The notes under the pieces are model-generated. The model searched no databases, was not told the DNA's origin, and saw nothing but the letters and a program-made list of their open reading frames with translations. Shown here in pieces: positions 6,167 to 8,053 of a stretch of DNA of 8,053 bases. Made by a program: the position numbers and the translations under genes. Origin of the DNA: UBA9676 sp036522155 (lineage in GTDB: Bacteria; Actinomycetota; Actinomycetes; Streptosporangiales; Streptosporangiaceae); NCBI GenBank assembly GCA_036522155.1, contig DATDGI010000307.1:1-8053 (forward strand), given 5' to 3'. Positions within the stretch are counted from its first letter, which is position 1. Each line of letters starts with the position of its first letter.

Positions 6167-7863
6167 TGGCGCCGAGATCCGCCGCCGAACCCCTGGCGGT
6201 GGACGTGATCGTCATCGGCGGCGGGCTGTCCGGCGGCCTGCCGGCCGCCGCGTACCTGCAAAAGGCCGGCCTGCAGGTCCTGGTCGTGGAGGCCAACGCC
6301 GAACCCGGGTCGTTTTGCTGCACGCACGAGACGTGGCCGCAGACCCTGGACAGCCCGCACGTAGGGGTCTCATTCGCCGGCAACTCACCGGTGATCGCCG
6401 ACCTGGACCTGGCTCGCTACGGGTTCAGGTTCGCCGCCTCACCGGTCGTGCTCGCCACGACCTACCGGGACGGCACCAACTGCCTGATCTGCCAGGATCC
6501 CGCGCGGACCGCCGAGAACTTCGCCCGGCATTCACGCCGCGATGGCCAGCGGATGCTGGAGATCCAGTCCCGGGTCCACGAGACGATGGTGGAGTTCAAC
6601 GAGCTGAGTTCCTTCTCGCCGCACCCCGACCCGAACAAGCTGCCGCGGGTCTTCGAACTGTGCGCCTACGCCATGGACTTCCCGGTCGAGCAGATGATGG
6701 AGATGACCGGACCCGAACTGTGCGAGCGCACGTTCGAGTCCGACCCGTGCCGGCAGATCCTGATGACCCCGGTGGCGTTCTGGGAGCATGGCGCCCCGTT
6801 CGCCCGGGGGCAGGGTGCGTTCGGCACGACCTTCGCCCTCTACTACACCACGGGCGTCGGAATCGGCGGCAACGAGATTCAGGTCGATGCGCTGACGCGG
6901 TGCTTCCTCGACCACGGCGGGCAGTTGTGGACGTCGGCCGCGGTCGAGGAAGTCCTCGTCGAGAACGACCGCGCGGCCGGCGTCCGGCTGTCGCAGCGGT
7001 CCGTCTATCCGGGCCTGGAGGTCCGCGCGCGGCTCGCCGTGATCAGCAACGTGGGCGTCCCGGAGACGCTACGCCTGGTCGGGGATCACGTACTGGAATC
7101 CGCCGACCCGCTCCTGGCCGCGAAGATGCGGTACTGGAAGATGGGCCTGCGCGGGTCGCACGTGACATCGTGGCTGCTCGACAGGCGTCTGTCGTGGCAT
7201 TCAGGCGACTTCGACCCGCTGATCGACGAGGCGATCCTGGTGTACCGGGCCTTCGACTCCTGGGAGGGTACCAAGCAGTACCTGGTCGACATGCTCGGCA
7301 ACGAAACCTGGAAAGCGGCCGGCCAGCTCATGGAGTTCACCTACCCGGCCCCGGCGGACCCGACCAGCACCTCGCCCGAAGGGTATACGGTGCTCCGCGC
7401 CGAGGAATGCTTCCCGTACGCGCTGCACGGCCTGGGCGGGCCGCGGTCATGGGACGGGCCGCTGCGCCACGAGCTCGTGGCCGCCAGAAACTCGATGATG
7501 AGCCAGCTCGTGCGGGACTGGGACGCCGCGGTCCTGGACTATTACGACTGGACGCCGCTGGACAACTGGCGGCTCAACCGGTCGGCGAAGTTCGGCCAGG
7601 TGGTCGGCGGGGACTTCACGGAGGATCAGTGGATCCTCGACCGCATGCCCTACCGGCTGCCGATCGCGGGGCTGTACATGTCCAACGGGGTCTGGCCGGT
7701 CGGCCTCAGCTGGATGGCCGCCGGCTACAACGCCGCCCAGGTCGTCGCCGCGGATGCGGGCGTACGCGATCAGCCGTGGTGGACCGCCCGGCCATGCGAG
7801 TGGTATGAGCACAATCTTCCGCGCCTGCTGGCGCGGGACCCCGCCGCGAGCTTGGCCGGGTAG
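6166..7863 (+). CDS. FAD-dependent oxidoreductase, phytoene-dehydrogenase-like/PYROXD2 type (flavoprotein 1)
   Basis: A 565-aa flavoprotein. The N-terminal Rossmann motif is VIGGGLSGG (16-24) with Glu42 at the end of the second strand for the FAD ribose. The usual GG after that glutamate is PGSFCC (47-52). The C-terminal LYMSNGVWPVGLSW block followed by AAGYNAAQVVA is the second FAD-contact region of phytoene-desaturase-like and amine-oxidase-like proteins. Members of this wide group desaturate or oxidise C-C or C-N bonds. There is no carotenoid gene nearby, so carotenoid desaturation is unlikely. In this operon, oxidation of an amine or hydroxy intermediate is more plausible (inference). The ATG overlaps the ureohydrolase stop in TGATG, with AGGGAG at 6155-6160. 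The protein is rich in cysteine (about ten), unlike its neighbours. Confidence 0.87.
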   Translation: MAPRSAAEPLAVDVIVIGGGLSGGLPAAAYLQKAGLQVLVVEANAEPGSFCCTHETWPQTLDSPHVGVSFAGNSPVIADLDLARYGFRFAASPVVLATTYRDGTNCLICQDPARTAENFARHSRRDGQRMLEIQSRVHETMVEFNELSSFSPHPDPNKLPRVFELCAYAMDFPVEQMMEMTGPELCERTFESDPCRQILMTPVAFWEHGAPFARGQGAFGTTFALYYTTGVGIGGNEIQVDALTRCFLDHGGQLWTSAAVEEVLVENDRAAGVRLSQRSVYPGLEVRARLAVISNVGVPETLRLVGDHVLESADPLLAAKMRYWKMGLRGSHVTSWLLDRRLSWHSGDFDPLIDEAILVYRAFDSWEGTKQYLVDMLGNETWKAAGQLMEFTYPAPADPTSTSPEGYTVLRAEECFPYALHGLGGPRSWDGPLRHELVAARNSMMSQLVRDWDAAVLDYYDWTPLDNWRLNRSAKFGQVVGGDFTEDQWILDRMPYRLPIAGLYMSNGVWPVGLSWMAAGYNAAQVVAADAGVRDQPWWTARPCEWYEHNLPRLLARDPAASLAG

Positions 7864-7871
7864 GCAGCGCC

Positions 7872-8053
7872 GTGGCCGGGGATTACGACGTCGCCATCAT
7901 CGGTGGCGGGCCGAACGGCCTGACCGCAGCCGCCTACCTGGCCCGGTCCGGCGCGGACGTGGTCGTGCTTGAGCAGCGGTTCGAGCGGGGCGGGACGATG
8001 GCCTCGGACGACTACTCCACCCCGTTTACCTACAACCAAGCCCAGGCCGCCCT
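7872..8053 (+). CDS. FAD-dependent oxidoreductase, phytoene-dehydrogenase-like (flavoprotein 2), 3' end cut off by window edge
   Basis: From a GTG at 7872 the frame is open to the right edge, giving 60 complete codons. The protein begins with a clear FAD-binding fold: YDVAIIGGGPNGLTAAAYL (residues 5-23), with the G11-x-G13-x-x-G16 motif, Glu34 closing the second strand, and ERGG (38-41). The GGGPNGL form is typical of PYROXD2/phytoene-dehydrogenase-like proteins. It starts 8 bp after the stop of flavoprotein 1, preceded by GGGTAGG (7858-7864), a modest ribosome site. It is a second member of the same broad family in tandem, so the two may act in sequence or as a complex. The C-terminal substrate part is not visible, so the substrate cannot be discussed. 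Confidence 0.85.
   Translation, partial: MAGDYDVAIIGGGPNGLTAAAYLARSGADVVVLEQRFERGGTMASDDYSTPFTYNQAQAA

Noticed and set aside
6315..7808. 497-codon plus-strand frame inside flavoprotein 1
   Set aside because: Arg/Gly/Pro-rich shadow frame. The overlapping frame has both FAD-binding signatures and a good ribosome site.
6166..8053. Carotenoid (phytoene) desaturase function
   Set aside because: Only fold-level similarity. No phytoene synthase, prenyltransferase or lycopene cyclase gene is present, and the context is nitrogen catabolism.
1..8053. tRNA, rRNA, CRISPR arrays, transposons, attachment sites
   Set aside because: No cloverleaf, regular repeat-spacer array, transposase motif or terminal inverted repeat was seen. 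Coding occupies nearly the whole window.

Overview
The window is about 70% GC. Its G/C-biased third codon positions, GTG starts, strong GGAGG-type ribosome sites and tightly packed genes point to a high-GC actinomycete. The genus cannot be told from this sequence alone. There is no tRNA, rRNA, CRISPR array, insertion sequence or convincing terminator.

Layout. Positions 1-1029 (minus strand) hold the N-terminal 343 codons of a PucR/CdaR-type transcription regulator; its C-terminal DNA-binding end lies beyond the left edge. A divergent intergenic region (1030-1231) follows, with several short inverted repeats. Everything from 1232 to the right edge is one plus-strand gene string that looks like a single operon. 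In order it holds a CE4 (polysaccharide-deacetylase-fold) amidohydrolase, an APC-superfamily permease, two SDR dehydrogenases, an agmatinase-family ureohydrolase, and two FAD-dependent oxidoreductases of the phytoene-dehydrogenase-like/PYROXD2 type, the second cut off by the right edge. Junctions range from a 4-bp overlap to a 29-bp gap.

How the parts may work together (inference). The permease would import an amine or amino-acid-like nitrogen compound. The CE4 enzyme has no signal peptide and resembles the allantoinase/cyclic-imide-hydrolase side of its family, so it would hydrolyse an amide or cyclic amide in the cytosol. The ureohydrolase would release urea from a guanidino group. The SDRs and flavoproteins would oxidise hydroxyl or amine carbons. 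The divergent PucR-type protein would be the local regulator. The whole reads as a catabolic operon for a guanidino- or ureido-containing compound whose identity is unknown. I do not recognise this exact gene combination as a named pathway.

Points worth a second look are an SDR with Ile in place of the catalytic-tetrad Asn beside an intact SDR, tandem pairs of SDRs and flavoproteins, and the palindromes in and next to the divergent promoter region.
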